From NCBI GenBank assembly GCA_014526335.1, contig JACTAT010000060.1, positions 3,556,921 through 3,620,920 of the forward strand: DNA of 64,000 nucleotides. Reading direction: 5' to 3'. The position numbers were made by a program, and so were the translations under genes. Below the pieces are notes generated by a model. The model was given only the letters and a program-made list of their open reading frames with translations. It had not been told where the DNA came from and did no database searches. Origin of the DNA: Chrysaora quinquecirrha. Taxonomy: Eukaryota; Cnidaria; Scyphozoa; Semaeostomeae; Pelagiidae. Positions 22,962-32,239 of this stretch are shown here, piece after piece; positions within the stretch are counted from its first letter, which is position 1, and every line of letters begins with the position of its first letter.

Positions 22962-24548
22962 TGTAAACCGTCTTGAAAATGAGTTGATGGATTATCCTGA
23001 CCGTGTATTCGCGCGAACGTTGTGCTCCCAACTACGAGTGGGCGCCCGGATAGGATATACCGGACCACGTATTTTTAGGCTCTCCAAGAACCTCCCGACG
23101 GCCAAAAATAATCCCGAAAAAATCTCTGAAAATCTTAGGACGGAGGTTCAGTTAGGAAGAGTGGCCGGTCCGTTTTCGTCCCCACCATTTCCCCATCTAC
23201 AGGTTTCACCTCTCGGCATTATCCCTAAGAAACACTCGGAAAAGTTTCGGACCATTTTTCACCTCTCGTACCCCAAGTCAGGGGACTCCATCAACTCTAT
23301 TACTGACAAAGATTCATATTCGTTATCGTATGTAACAATTGATGAGGCTATTGCAAAACTTCAAGACTTTGGAAAGGGTTCTTTTATGGCAAAAACCGAC
23401 ATCGAGTCGGCATTCCGACTTTTCTTAGTGCACTCAAATGACTGGGAATTACTAGGAATGTATTGGGAAGGTTTTTATTATTTTGATAAATTCCTCCCCT
23501 ATGGGTTAAGAAGTGCCCCCTATTTATTCAAACAGCTCTCAGTCGCGGTGGAATGGATCTTGTCAGAGAAATGCGCAATGTCTTACGTTCCACATTTTTT
23601 TTGGACGATTTTCTCGTCATTGAGCCACCTTGTTCGACAGACCCCCCGTCTTCCGCCTGCCGGAGTAGTCTACAGAGCATGCTCTTAGCATTCAAAGCGC
23701 TCAGCATTCCAATATCTACTGGGAAAACAGAGGGTCCCTCCACTTGCTTAGAGTTCCTCGGAATAGAGCTTGACTCCTTGGGGATGGAGGCCAGACTGCC
23801 TACCGATAAAGTTGAGCGAATCAAGGGAGAATTGGCACTCTGGAAAGGGAAAAAGTCCGCAACGCTTGTAGAACTCCAATCGCTTATCGGCACCCTCAAC
23901 TTTGCGTGTAGGGTCATTCCCCCCGGTCGGGCATTCCTCCAGCGTATCATCAATATGACTATAGGTTTAAGAAAATCCCACCATCGCGTGCGCTTAAATA
24001 AAGCTTTCTTCGAGGATATTGCCATGTGGGAAGTTTTCATTTCAGGGTGGAATGGCCGTAGCTTCTTTCTTAACAGATTCTGGGAAAGCTCCACTAGTTT
24101 GCATCTTTTTACAGACGCGTCAGGCACCTTAGGTTTTGGGGGGATCCACGGGACTCAGTGGTTTCAAGGACGTTGGCTCCCACACCAAGCCCTCTCTTCT
24201 AAGGGAATCTCTATAGCGTGGCAGGAACTTTATGCCATTGTAGTTGCATGCGCAATTTGGGGCCCTTTTTGGACTAGAAAGCGCATACTTTTTCACTGCG
24301 ACAATTCTGCCGTAGTTTCGGCTGTTAACGTAAAGAGATCGAAATGTAAGCACGTGATGTCTATCATTCGCACGCTGACATTGCTAAAATTAGAGTATAA
24401 CTTCTATTTTAAAGCTGTGCACGTACAGGGTGTCAAGAATGAAGTCGCTAATTCTCTCTCTCGCTTTCAGGGAGATCGCTTCAGGTCCCTAGCACCATGG
24501 GCAGATCTGCAGGCTCTACCGATTCCAGCAACAGTTTTGAACCTCTAA
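22678..24548 (+). pseudogene. DIRS reverse transcriptase-RNase H relic
   Basis: Frame 22678-23600 has VSPLGIIPKKHSEKFRTI, MAKTDIESAFRLFLVHSNDW and LPYGLRSAPYLFKQLS. The frame then shifts at an eight-T run (23596-23604) and resumes with FFLDDFLVIEPP (RT catalytic Asp pair), LQSLIGTLNFACRVIPPGRA, and RNase H blocks LFTDASGTLGFGG, AWQELYAIVVA, ILFHCDNSAVVS and VANSLSRFQ. Apart from that homopolymer shift the RT-RNase H is nearly complete. Function when intact: retrotransposon cDNA synthesis. Confidence 0.85.
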
Positions 24549-25491
24549 ACACTGAGCTAAAAAACTACATGGATATGTCTTTATCTGAAAACACAAGAAA
24601 GGCTTATCTTGCTGGAGAAAACCACTATCTCAATTTCTGTCTAAGTTTCAATGTCAACCCTGCTGTTCCCGCCACGGAAAACAACCTCTGTTATTTCGCA
24701 GTCATTCTTGCACGTACTGTAAAACATAAAACTATAAAAAGCTACCTGTTTGGGGTAAAGCATTTACACCTGAAGCATGGGGTAACTCTCGAAAAGTTTC
24801 GAGCACCTAAAATACATATTGTGTGGCATCAAGGGACAATAACTAAACCTCGTTTACCTATTACAATAAAACACCTGACCCTGTTCAAAGCACTTCTTCA
24901 ACCAGAGAACACAAAGTACAGCGACAACAAAATGCTATGGTCAGCATTCTGCCTTGCTTTCTTCTGATTTCTGCGCATTAGTCAATTCACATGTGACAAC
25001 GTACAGCGATTTCATTCTGGCAATCTGACTCGTAATGATATCCAATTTTATCCAACAAACTCCGAAGCAACTTCAATAAACCTGACTATCAAAGGTTCCA
25101 AAACAGACCCCTTCTGAAAAGGTATCAACCTGGTCATAAAGGTGCAACAGGCTCTGAGATTTGCCCTGTTCAATCTCTAGCCGATAACTTGGCAAATGCA
25201 AACCCTTCAACAGGCCCACTTTTCATTTACAAAACTGGCGAGCCCCTTAGTCGTACTCGTTTTACACAAGAAATTAGAAACCTTCTGCCTCTTGGCGGTT
25301 TCGAGCCAAGCCATTACGCCGGCCACAGCTTTAGAATAGGAGCTGCTACTACAGCAGCCTCACTCAACATACCCGCTTGGCTGATCAAGACTATGGGTCG
25401 ATGGTCATCTGATTGTTTTGAACGGTATATTAGGACACCAAAACATACTTTGATTAACGCATCACGTCAGCTTGTGAACAAAGGCGATTAA
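24497..25491 (+). pseudogene. DIRS tyrosine recombinase relic
   Basis: The frame starting MGRSAGSTDSSNSF overlaps the RNase H end by about 50 nt and has the SAM-like core-binding region (SENTRKAYLAGENHYLNFC, LFGVKHLHLKHGV). A stop at 24964-24966 ends it early. The catalytic C-terminal half resumes in another frame at 25189 with HYAGHSFRIGAATTAAS (HxxR), MGRWSSDCFERYIRTP (the nucleophilic Tyr) and a stop at 25489. Middle parts between 24967 and 25188 are present but frame-broken. Confidence 0.8.
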
Positions 25492-25493
25492 CC

Positions 25494-25930
25494 GGTCTAT
25501 GGGGGATTACACGGAGTGTAATTGTGGCGCACGTGTCCTCTGTAACACGTATTTCCCATAGACCTCCACAAGAGGCACAAGAAATTAGCCACTAGTCAAT
25601 ACTTATCGCGATCTGCTCTTTTGGGGGCTACTTGCCGGGACCAGTGCGAAACACTGGTGCACGTGCGAAACACGTGTCAAGCCGCCAGCGCCGGTACGGA
25701 GTCCACCCAAAATAGCAAGAATTGGGAGGTTTTCAACTGTTTAGATCGCCATCACCGGTGCGAATCACCGGTGTCAGTGCGAATCACTGGTGCATGACGT
25801 GTAATGGCGATCTAAACTTCAAGAACAGAAACTTTTAAGTCATTTCACTGCATGTCCCCCTTCTGTCCACGCCTCGAAGAGTGGACCGATAAAAGAGGGG
25901 CGTACAGTTACGGCTCCTTTCCGCGGAGGA
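25494..25930 (+). other. Three to four cloverleaf-like folds at the 3' end of the second DIRS element
   Basis: Fold 1: GGTCTATGGG (25494-25503) pairs with 25555-25564 and encloses ATTACAC-GGA-GTGTAAT and ACGTGT...ACACGT. Fold 2: TTTTGGG (25619-25625) pairs with CCCAAAA (25706-25712) and encloses ACCAGTG-CGAAA-CACTGGT (25640-25658) and CACGTG-CGAAA-CACGTG (25660-25676). Fold 3: GTTTAGATCGCCAT (25739-25752) pairs with 25804-25817 and encloses CACCGGTG-CGAAT-CACCGGTG (25753-25773) and CAGTG-CGAAT-CACTG (25775-25789). A weaker fourth has GTCCAC...GTGGAC near 25866-25883. The four CGAAW loops, each closed by G-C, recur too precisely for chance. Confidence 0.75.
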
Positions 25931-26297
25931 GTCGTCTCAAACATTAGATAAGGACATAGCTGGCGCCACAAGATACATCTCCAATCCCCCATTTCTTCTC
26001 TGTCTGCAATTTGTAGTTAAATATATTGTTGCGAATTAATTAAATCACAGATCTTAAATTTATGAGAATATTGATCGCAAGGGTTAAATTCGCTGTCTTC
26101 CTTGATTCCAAAATATGTCTTAATTGTACAAGATTAGAGGACACCCCCCTAGGAACAGCACAAACGAGAACTGCGGAGGCGAAGGAATTAATTGCTGGTA
26201 AATTTTGATCGACTATTTCGACCGAGTGCGTGAAATTGCAAAATTACTTATTAAACAACACGGTTGCAAAAAGATTAAGCAGATTTTACGTTCTTAC

Positions 26298-26370
26298 CTT
26301 TTGCATCAAATGCTGATGCGGCCAAACAAAGGCAGATGCCAAGAATTGCGGCAATTAGAAGCTTCCGCAT
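26298..26370 (-). CDS. Orphan signal-peptide first coding exon of an unknown secreted protein
   Basis: ATG at 26370-26368 opens MRKLLIAAILGICLCLAASA then FDAK, a textbook secretory signal (basic n-region, hydrophobic core, ASA cleavage site). The exon ends in phase 1 at GTAAGA (26297). On the minus strand ATG is preceded by a T-rich tract and ATTTAG (exon from about 26383), so a 5' UTR intron is likely. I do not find a convincing next exon: the second DIRS element lies immediately downstream and may sit in the intron or have destroyed the gene. Exon length and phase match the first coding exon of the 61.8 kb gene. Real exon likely; gene integrity unknown. Confidence 0.55.
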
Positions 26371-26951
26371 TGTTGACGGATCTCTAAATGAAACAAAAAA
26401 ATTTTTGAAATAAAAATTGATAGCATCCAATAAATGCGATGAATGAGACGGGCCTATGTTTCATATCTTACCTAATTCCGCTTGAACACTCTGAAGACAA
26501 CTTTTCGACGAATCCTTCTAAAATCAAGTACTGTAATCTTGCCTATTTATGGCCTTATTGTTCCTTTGTTTTTGTTTCACAAAAATACATATTAAATAAG
26601 CCAACCAAATCGCTTGTCCATTCCCCATATCCACGGGGGTTACTGCTAACGTGCTATTTTCTAGTGTTAATTCAACTGCCGCAGCAAGACTTTTTCCATT
26701 TTCTGCTTTAGTAAACATTGACAAATAGATTACCAATGAAATTTTTGTTATAAACGTAAAATGCCGTTATTATTAAATCCTTTCGTTAGCAACTATTTAT
26801 TGACGTTGTTTCTATGGTTGAGATTTATCTCTCAGGTAAGAATAAAGTCTTGTTACAATCAATCTTATATACGAAATAACGCATATGGGATCGAAGTTGT
26901 TACACGCTTCGTTTTCTGGAGAACCATTTTATAAGGAACCTACATACACAC

Positions 26952-27335
26952 ATACACGCATTTTTTTTATAAGGAAGTTCGGCTCAGGATCAGTACTGAA
27001 AATTCCTTAACTGATGGTCGAAATTGAGTACTCAATATTCCTTAGCAATTCCTTGACTTCTTACTTTGTGATTCTTAAAAACAACCAATGGTCAAGGAAA
27101 TATAGGTCATAAAGGTTTCAGAAGACGAGTAGAAATGAATACTGATTGAAAACCATTGGTGATAAGTATTGCTTGCTCTGTTAATTCAAGACTTTTTTTA
27201 ATTGAAATGCTAAGTTGAAGAAAAAGTCAGATTCCTTAGTAGTCTCCGGTCCAGTACTAGAAATTCCTTAAGTTTTTACCAGCCCGAGTAATCCCTTCCT
27301 TATAAAGCACTTCCTTATAAAAAAAATGCGTGTAT
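26952..27335. repeat. MITE with perfect 27-bp TIRs (ATAAGGAA family)
   Basis: ATACACGCATTTTTTTTATA then AGGAAGT (26952-26978) is the exact reverse complement of 27309-27335. The internal sequence repeats 'aattccttaa' phrases. An outer AGAACCATTTTATAAGGAACCTACAT phrase (26921-26946) links it to related copies at 41250, 48640 and 62880. Confidence 0.85.
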
Positions 27336-27565
27336 AGGAGGTCGAAAAATTTAAAAAAAAAGATCAAAGATTTAGAAAAAAATCGCTAAGGAAGTTTTTC
27401 AATTTTGAATATTTTTATCACTGCAAACAATCAAGAATTAGGAAACCGGTTCAGTTTATTTACAGTCAAAACTCACAGAAATTTGGAGGGGACAAACATT
27501 GTATGGTACGTAGTTTCAAGCTCTGCTTACATACAAGAGTTTCTTTATAATAGTACTCATGCCAC

Positions 27566-28083
27566 TTAACCCTTTGTTTCCCACTGTAGCCAATTGGCTA
27601 CATATTATTTCAAGTCGTTCCAATTCCCCTCGTTCCGTGTAATAGCCTTGCCTAAAGTGTTTTTTACACAAAACAACACAAGAGGAACCAACAAAATGGC
27701 GGCTTTCCAGTCTTCTTTGCAGCATTGGGAAGAAATTCAATATTTTCTCTCGCCTGGTCGCCAATTTTTCAGTCAGACAAATTTTTTGGCCTAAATGGAA
27801 AATCTAAAATGCTGTTTTATTTAGAAGTAAATAATTTAGTACAGGAAAGTAAGCACTTTTCTTGCAGTTTTTCACTCAAATTTTGGCCTAGGCCCAAAAT
27901 TTCGAATTTTTCCCATAGGGGGGCGCGGTTATTCGGGGTTGTCCCTTGGGGGACAAAAAATCCCCCAGGCCCCCCTGGTCCATTTTTTCACTTGTTTTGT
28001 CATGTTGATACCCAAATCTATTTAATTTGAAAAATTGAGTGAGATATGAAGAGTATTTCATAATTTGGGAAACAAAGGGTTAA
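27566..28083. repeat. piggyBac-type MITE with TTAA target duplication
   Basis: TTAACCCTTTGTTTCCCA (27566-27583) and TGGGAAACAAAGGGTTAA (28066-28083) are perfect inverted repeats. TTAA flanks a terminal CCCTTTG, the signature of piggyBac superfamily insertions. There is no transposase; the inner ORFs are chance. Confidence 0.8.
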
Positions 28084-28099
28084 TATGCCATTAAATTTA

Positions 28100-28220
28100 A
28101 GAAGTGAGTGTGAGTGTGAGTCCCGCATCCCACTTCCATTTTGAGTCACATGTCCCACTTGCGTCCCACGTCCCGGGTCCCACTTGAGTCCCGCGTCCTG
28201 GATCCCAATTGCGTCCCGAG
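28100..28220. repeat. Degenerate GTCCCACTTGCGTCCC minisatellite
   Basis: Roughly seven units of about 16 bp alternate gtcccact, gcgtccc and gagtccc, following GTGAGT triplets at 28103. Confidence 0.6.
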
Positions 28221-28299
28221 TCATCAACTTCCGGTATGCCCTATAATTATATGAAAAAAGGTCCAAAATAATGAATTTAGAGACTAGATGATTCGGAAA

Positions 28300-29985
28300 C
28301 ATCAAGTTACTCAGGCTGAATTAAGGATTTTAGGAGGTTTCATTTTAGGATGTCAAAATGAATGATGTTTATGCCTGCCAATTATGTTCGTTGTTCTGCT
28401 AAAAGTTGAAGTATCATATGTTTCAGCGAAACTTCCCATTGTGTCTCATTTGCACAAGAAAATTCTGAAAATTACTTTTTTTAGTTGCGGAAGTTTTTTT
28501 TCCTTTATCTGACTGACTGATCATGAAACGCTGTGATGTTCAATGTGCTCGCAGGGCCTCTTTTAACATAGTAACTAGAGGGGCAAATACCCCCCTAGTC
28601 CCTCATCAAAAGCCACATTACCTTAGTGTCAGAAAAGATCTTCGAATCAGAAAAGAATTCTACCAACCAATACCCAAAAATAATTAACGAAAAGTTTCAC
28701 AATATAATGCACGTGCTCCGGGTATTATAGTGCGAGTCTTGTTTTTGTTGCTATCTGAACAGGCACAATTACCAAAGCTCTAAAAAAGAAGGCATCGGCT
28801 TTCAATAACATAATTTTCTGACTAATAGCAATATATTTCATTTTCTGACTGAAGAATCCTCGCTATTCCGTAACGCTTTAAGGGGTAGCATATATTTACA
28901 TCTATTACCATATTTAGTTACTCATTCTTAACTCTAACCATTCTAGGCCTATCCTCATAGGCCTTCCCAATTGCAATATTGCATTCTACCCACGTAGGGC
29001 ATTCTGCATTCTGCATTTAGGTATTACTATTTTTTTCTACGTAGCTCAGTCTTCATTATCATGAGTATTCCATTCCTTATATAGCTAGTTTTTCTCAGTA
29101 TGTTAGCTTAGCAATTCATTACTTATATATGTATAAAATATTGTTAATTGTCAGCTTGGCTTAAGTATCAAGAAAGGTCGAGTTTTAGTTAGTAGTATAG
29201 TAGTTCAGAATTTAGTAGTTAGCTACCTGATAAAGAACACAGACAAGCAAATGGAAGTTTCTCTCTTGTATTCTACGGCACTTAAGGCAATGTTGGGTGA
29301 GATCGTTTGAATTATTTTACCTAGCCATTAGTATTGATAATTTATCAATCCGTCAATCCACGTTCTACAAAATTACCACTGCTTCTCTCCTAGAAAAATT
29401 TCTTCGAAGTTCTTTCAAATTTCGTTGTAATTTTCGGATTCTTGCTTTTACATTGTTTTAGTTCGGTCAAGTATCAGGTTTTTGGTAACATGCGTTGCTT
29501 CTACCCCTTACCCTGTACCATACCACCGATCCGTCTTTATGTTGTTTGATAATGTTTCTTCATTTGTAAGGACTCAGGTCGTTATCATCGTCAAGAATGT
29601 CGACGGACATCGAAATAATAAGCACTTGATTAAGTCTGTTCATTTCATTGTTCTGTTTACTCGATCAATGCTACAACAGTTTGCCTTTAGAAAGCACAAA
29701 ATCTATAATGCCGAATCATGGAAAATCTCAAGAATGAAATTTGTGTTATAATGATCTGGGCAAAACAGGCTAAAACATGCTATGCTCATCTTGGCATATT
29801 AGGCCTAATTACTCGTCATTCCCGACGACAAGTTCCGAGAAATTGGTGCAGCATGGTGGCAGTGGCAATTCTAGGCAGCAAACACCCAGGTTGCTTCTAA
29901 GGCTGCCATAGTGCAAGCAGTCGTAATTGTGAGGATTGAACGATCTGGAAAAACATAATGCTTGAATAACATAGCAAGTTAGTCA
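28300..29985. other. Intergenic stretch without supportable features
   Basis: AT-rich. A short inverted phrase 'actagaggggcaaata cccccctagt' lies near 28572-28600. Short ORFs such as the one at 29482 show no signatures or splice context. Confidence 0.4.
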
Positions 29986-30044
29986 AGTTTTATTTATGTA
30001 GCATGGCCTGAATTAACACTATGTCAACGGAAACAAAATTCATT

Positions 30045-30247
30045 CTATACTGAAATATATAGTTGCGATCGAAATGCAGCAATCAGAAAAGGGAATCGAA
30101 CTGGTATTTCACTTTCAGCACCAATCAGCTTGCAGGATACAGCGGGAAGACCAATAGAATTAATTAGAGAGTCCGAGAAAGAAAACAGATTCTTTCTGTC
30201 CACATAGAACCGGTCGTTTTGTTTGGATGTGGATACATTCAAAATCC
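30045..30247 (-). CDS. Candidate terminal exon of an unrecognised gene
   Basis: On the minus strand a TTGTTTTATTTAG acceptor precedes an open stretch of 67 codons in phase 1 (ILNVSTSKQNDRFYVDRKNL and on) ending at the stop at 30045. AATAAA lies about 50 nt further (29994-29989). Acceptor, open frame and poly(A) signal together look like a last exon. No matching upstream exon was found before the lectin gene. No family recognised. Confidence 0.3.
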
Positions 30248-30641
30248 CTAAATAAAACAAAAATGTTGCTTTGTCAATTATTTGAAACAGTACTCGCTGT
30301 AATCTTCTGCACCAACTTGTGCTGAAGAGAATGATTAGGAAATTGAAATAGATAGTTCTTAGTAAATTTCAAAGCTCTGACTCTTGACAATGTTTGCTAA
30401 TGAGTAGTTTAACAATGAAGATGTGTATTTTCTCGTCATTGGTCTGCAGCCCACTACATAGCTTACATTCACGATTTAGAATATTGGACAAAGAAAACAG
30501 AATTTCATGCAAGTTCATCAGTAATAGATTTTATTTGTTATTAAAGTAGCAGCAACAGCAGATATTTTTATTGAATCATGTTTAATCAAAGTCAAAAGTA
30601 AAACAAGCAGTTAAAAGAAAGAGAAACGGCAGCAATTAATG

Positions 30642-32006
30642 TCAGATTTCTTGGCAAAGAGAACAGGCCTTATCGACACATTTTGTGAACGGTGGGCATC
30701 TTGGCTGGGTGTTTGACGTTGTGCACCTCGTGATCTGTGGACTCCATGTAAGTAGACGGCCAGAGTTGACATGCTTGGTGTCGACCCGAAGCTGCCACAT
30801 GCATCCTCCTGTAAATGCTTCCTGGTTGTCGTAATACTCACAGGTGAAGACGATACGAGTTGTTCCACTCTGGCTCTTGGTCCAGGCAGTTGAAAGTGAT
30901 GTAGAAACTTTGGTTGACACTGTTGCTTTTGCAAACACAAGATCTGCTTCCATGGATGCACCAACTTCAACAGTGACAGTGTGTGTAATTGTAGATGAAT
31001 ATGAAACAGTGTTGGAAAGCCACTGAGAAACCTTTCCGTTTTGATTGCAGCCAACCATCACCCAAACAGCATTAGGAGCTGTCCATTTGTCAGTCACCCA
31101 TTTCAGTCGTTGATCAGCAAGTCCTTCACAATGATAGGTAGCCACACCGCCTCGTCCATCGTATCCTGACACATCCAGACATTGGCCTGATTTTTTGTTG
31201 ACAAAAGAACACGATTCGCCGTTGCAAAGCTGAGATGGTCGAGACCACATCTGATCATGCTTGTCTTCACAGCAATATGTACCAATGTTGCCTGTTCCAT
31301 CATAGCCAGATACGTCCAAACAACGTCTTGACTGCTCATTGACGACTTCTCCATTCTCATAAAACTTAAACCATTGGTCCTTCTTATCTTCACAGTCGTA
31401 CATTTGTACATTTCCTTTACCATCATACCCACTGACATCAAGACATTGGCTTGACTTCTCATTCCTGAGCCTCCCGAAAGCCACTTCTTTTCCTCTTGAT
31501 CGGAAGTAAAAGTACTGGTCATCTTTGTTTTCGCAATGATACACGCCAATGTTGCCAGTTCCATCGTAGCCACTAACATCAAGGCATCTATTTGATTCAA
31601 CGTTGATGATTTCTCTTGCTTCCTGTAAGATTCCTCCCATGTCATAGAATTTCTTTGACCTTCCAAGTCTCCACTTCTGTCTTGCAGGAATTCTTGGGTA
31701 ATGCTGACAGGCTGACGATTCAACATTGTCGTTGCCACTGCCACGTGGTGTGAAGCAGTAATTTCTAGCCTCGTTGCGAATTGTGCCATCACCACATAGG
31801 ATGATTTGTTGATCGTCATCTCCTTCACATTCATGTGTCTGCACATTTCCAGCTCCGTCTTTTCCATCAATGTCAACACATTGTCTTGACTTCTTGATTC
31901 GAAGCTCTCCAATTACCAACGGATTGGTGCACAGGACTTGAGCAGAGCATTGCAGAAACAATGACGAAAGTACAACGATCACACCAATCAAGCGTATTTG
32001 ATCCAT
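30642..32006 (-). CDS. Secreted hemolytic lectin, CEL-III-like (ricin-B beta-trefoils plus pore-forming domain)
   Basis: A single 454-residue coding exon. Residues 1-22 are a signal peptide. Two ricin-type beta-trefoil lectin regions follow (about 27-165 and 170-305). They contain five near-identical repeats built around CLDVSGYDG (CVDIDGKDG in the first), each ending C-E-x-x-x-D-Q, the galactose-binding trefoil signature. Residues about 310-454 match the oligomerising domain of holothurian hemolytic lectin CEL-III: a Ser/Thr/Val-rich alternating stretch (about 340-380) of the kind that forms transmembrane beta-hairpins, then a Cys-rich end. Lectins of this family bind cell-surface carbohydrate, oligomerise and permeabilise membranes. 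No stops or frameshifts. A 5' UTR intron (32155-32017) is suggested by AAAG|GTAAC and a T-rich TTTCAAAG acceptor; AATAAA is at 30535-30530. Homology is clear by eye; activity is not shown. Confidence 0.9.
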   Translation of the reverse strand: MDQIRLIGVIVVLSSLFLQCSAQVLCTNPLVIGELRIKKSRQCVDIDGKDGAGNVQTHECEGDDDQQIILCGDGTIRNEARNYCFTPRGSGNDNVESSACQHYPRIPARQKWRLGRSKKFYDMGGILQEAREIINVESNRCLDVSGYDGTGNIGVYHCENKDDQYFYFRSRGKEVAFGRLRNEKSSQCLDVSGYDGKGNVQMYDCEDKKDQWFKFYENGEVVNEQSRRCLDVSGYDGTGNIGTYCCEDKHDQMWSRPSQLCNGESCSFVNKKSGQCLDVSGYDGRGGVATYHCEGLADQRLKWVTDKWTAPNAVWVMVGCNQNGKVSQWLSNTVSYSSTITHTVTVEVGASMEADLVFAKATVSTKVSTSLSTAWTKSQSGTTRIVFTCEYYDNQEAFTGGCMWQLRVDTKHVNSGRLLTWSPQITRCTTSNTQPRCPPFTKCVDKACSLCQEI

Positions 32007-32239
32007 GTTTCATCAACTTTGAAAAAAGAAGAAAAATTTTGTGTTTGAACAAGACGCAGCGTATTGCTTTCTAGGTATTTGTGGGAACCCAGCTTTGAGA
32101 CTGGTATTTTAGTAACCATTTCTTCTGTTGGTTTGCAAAAATCATCTTGTGTTACCTTTGAGTGATTTTGCATGCTTTCTTTTGCATTCAATAAGAAGAG
32201 GTGTACAGGCGCACATTATCTTTTAGGCAATGTTTTGCC

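Larger units (their letters stand above)
21640..26000 (+). mobile_element. Second DIRS-order retrotransposon, degenerate, with tyrosine recombinase (bounds approximate)
   Basis: Gag fragments, RT-RNase H and a tyrosine recombinase follow in the order expected of DIRS/Ngaro elements on the + strand, followed by a structured 3' region (25494-25930). Each ORF has stops or frameshifts, so the copy is dead. I could not find split direct repeats like those of the 13.6-19.5 kb element, so its termini are unresolved. The protein sequences differ clearly from the first element, so this is another family. Confidence 0.75.

Noticed and set aside
31103..31912. 269-codon minus frame inside the lectin gene
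   Set aside because: Out-of-frame shadow of the repetitive lectin coding sequence.
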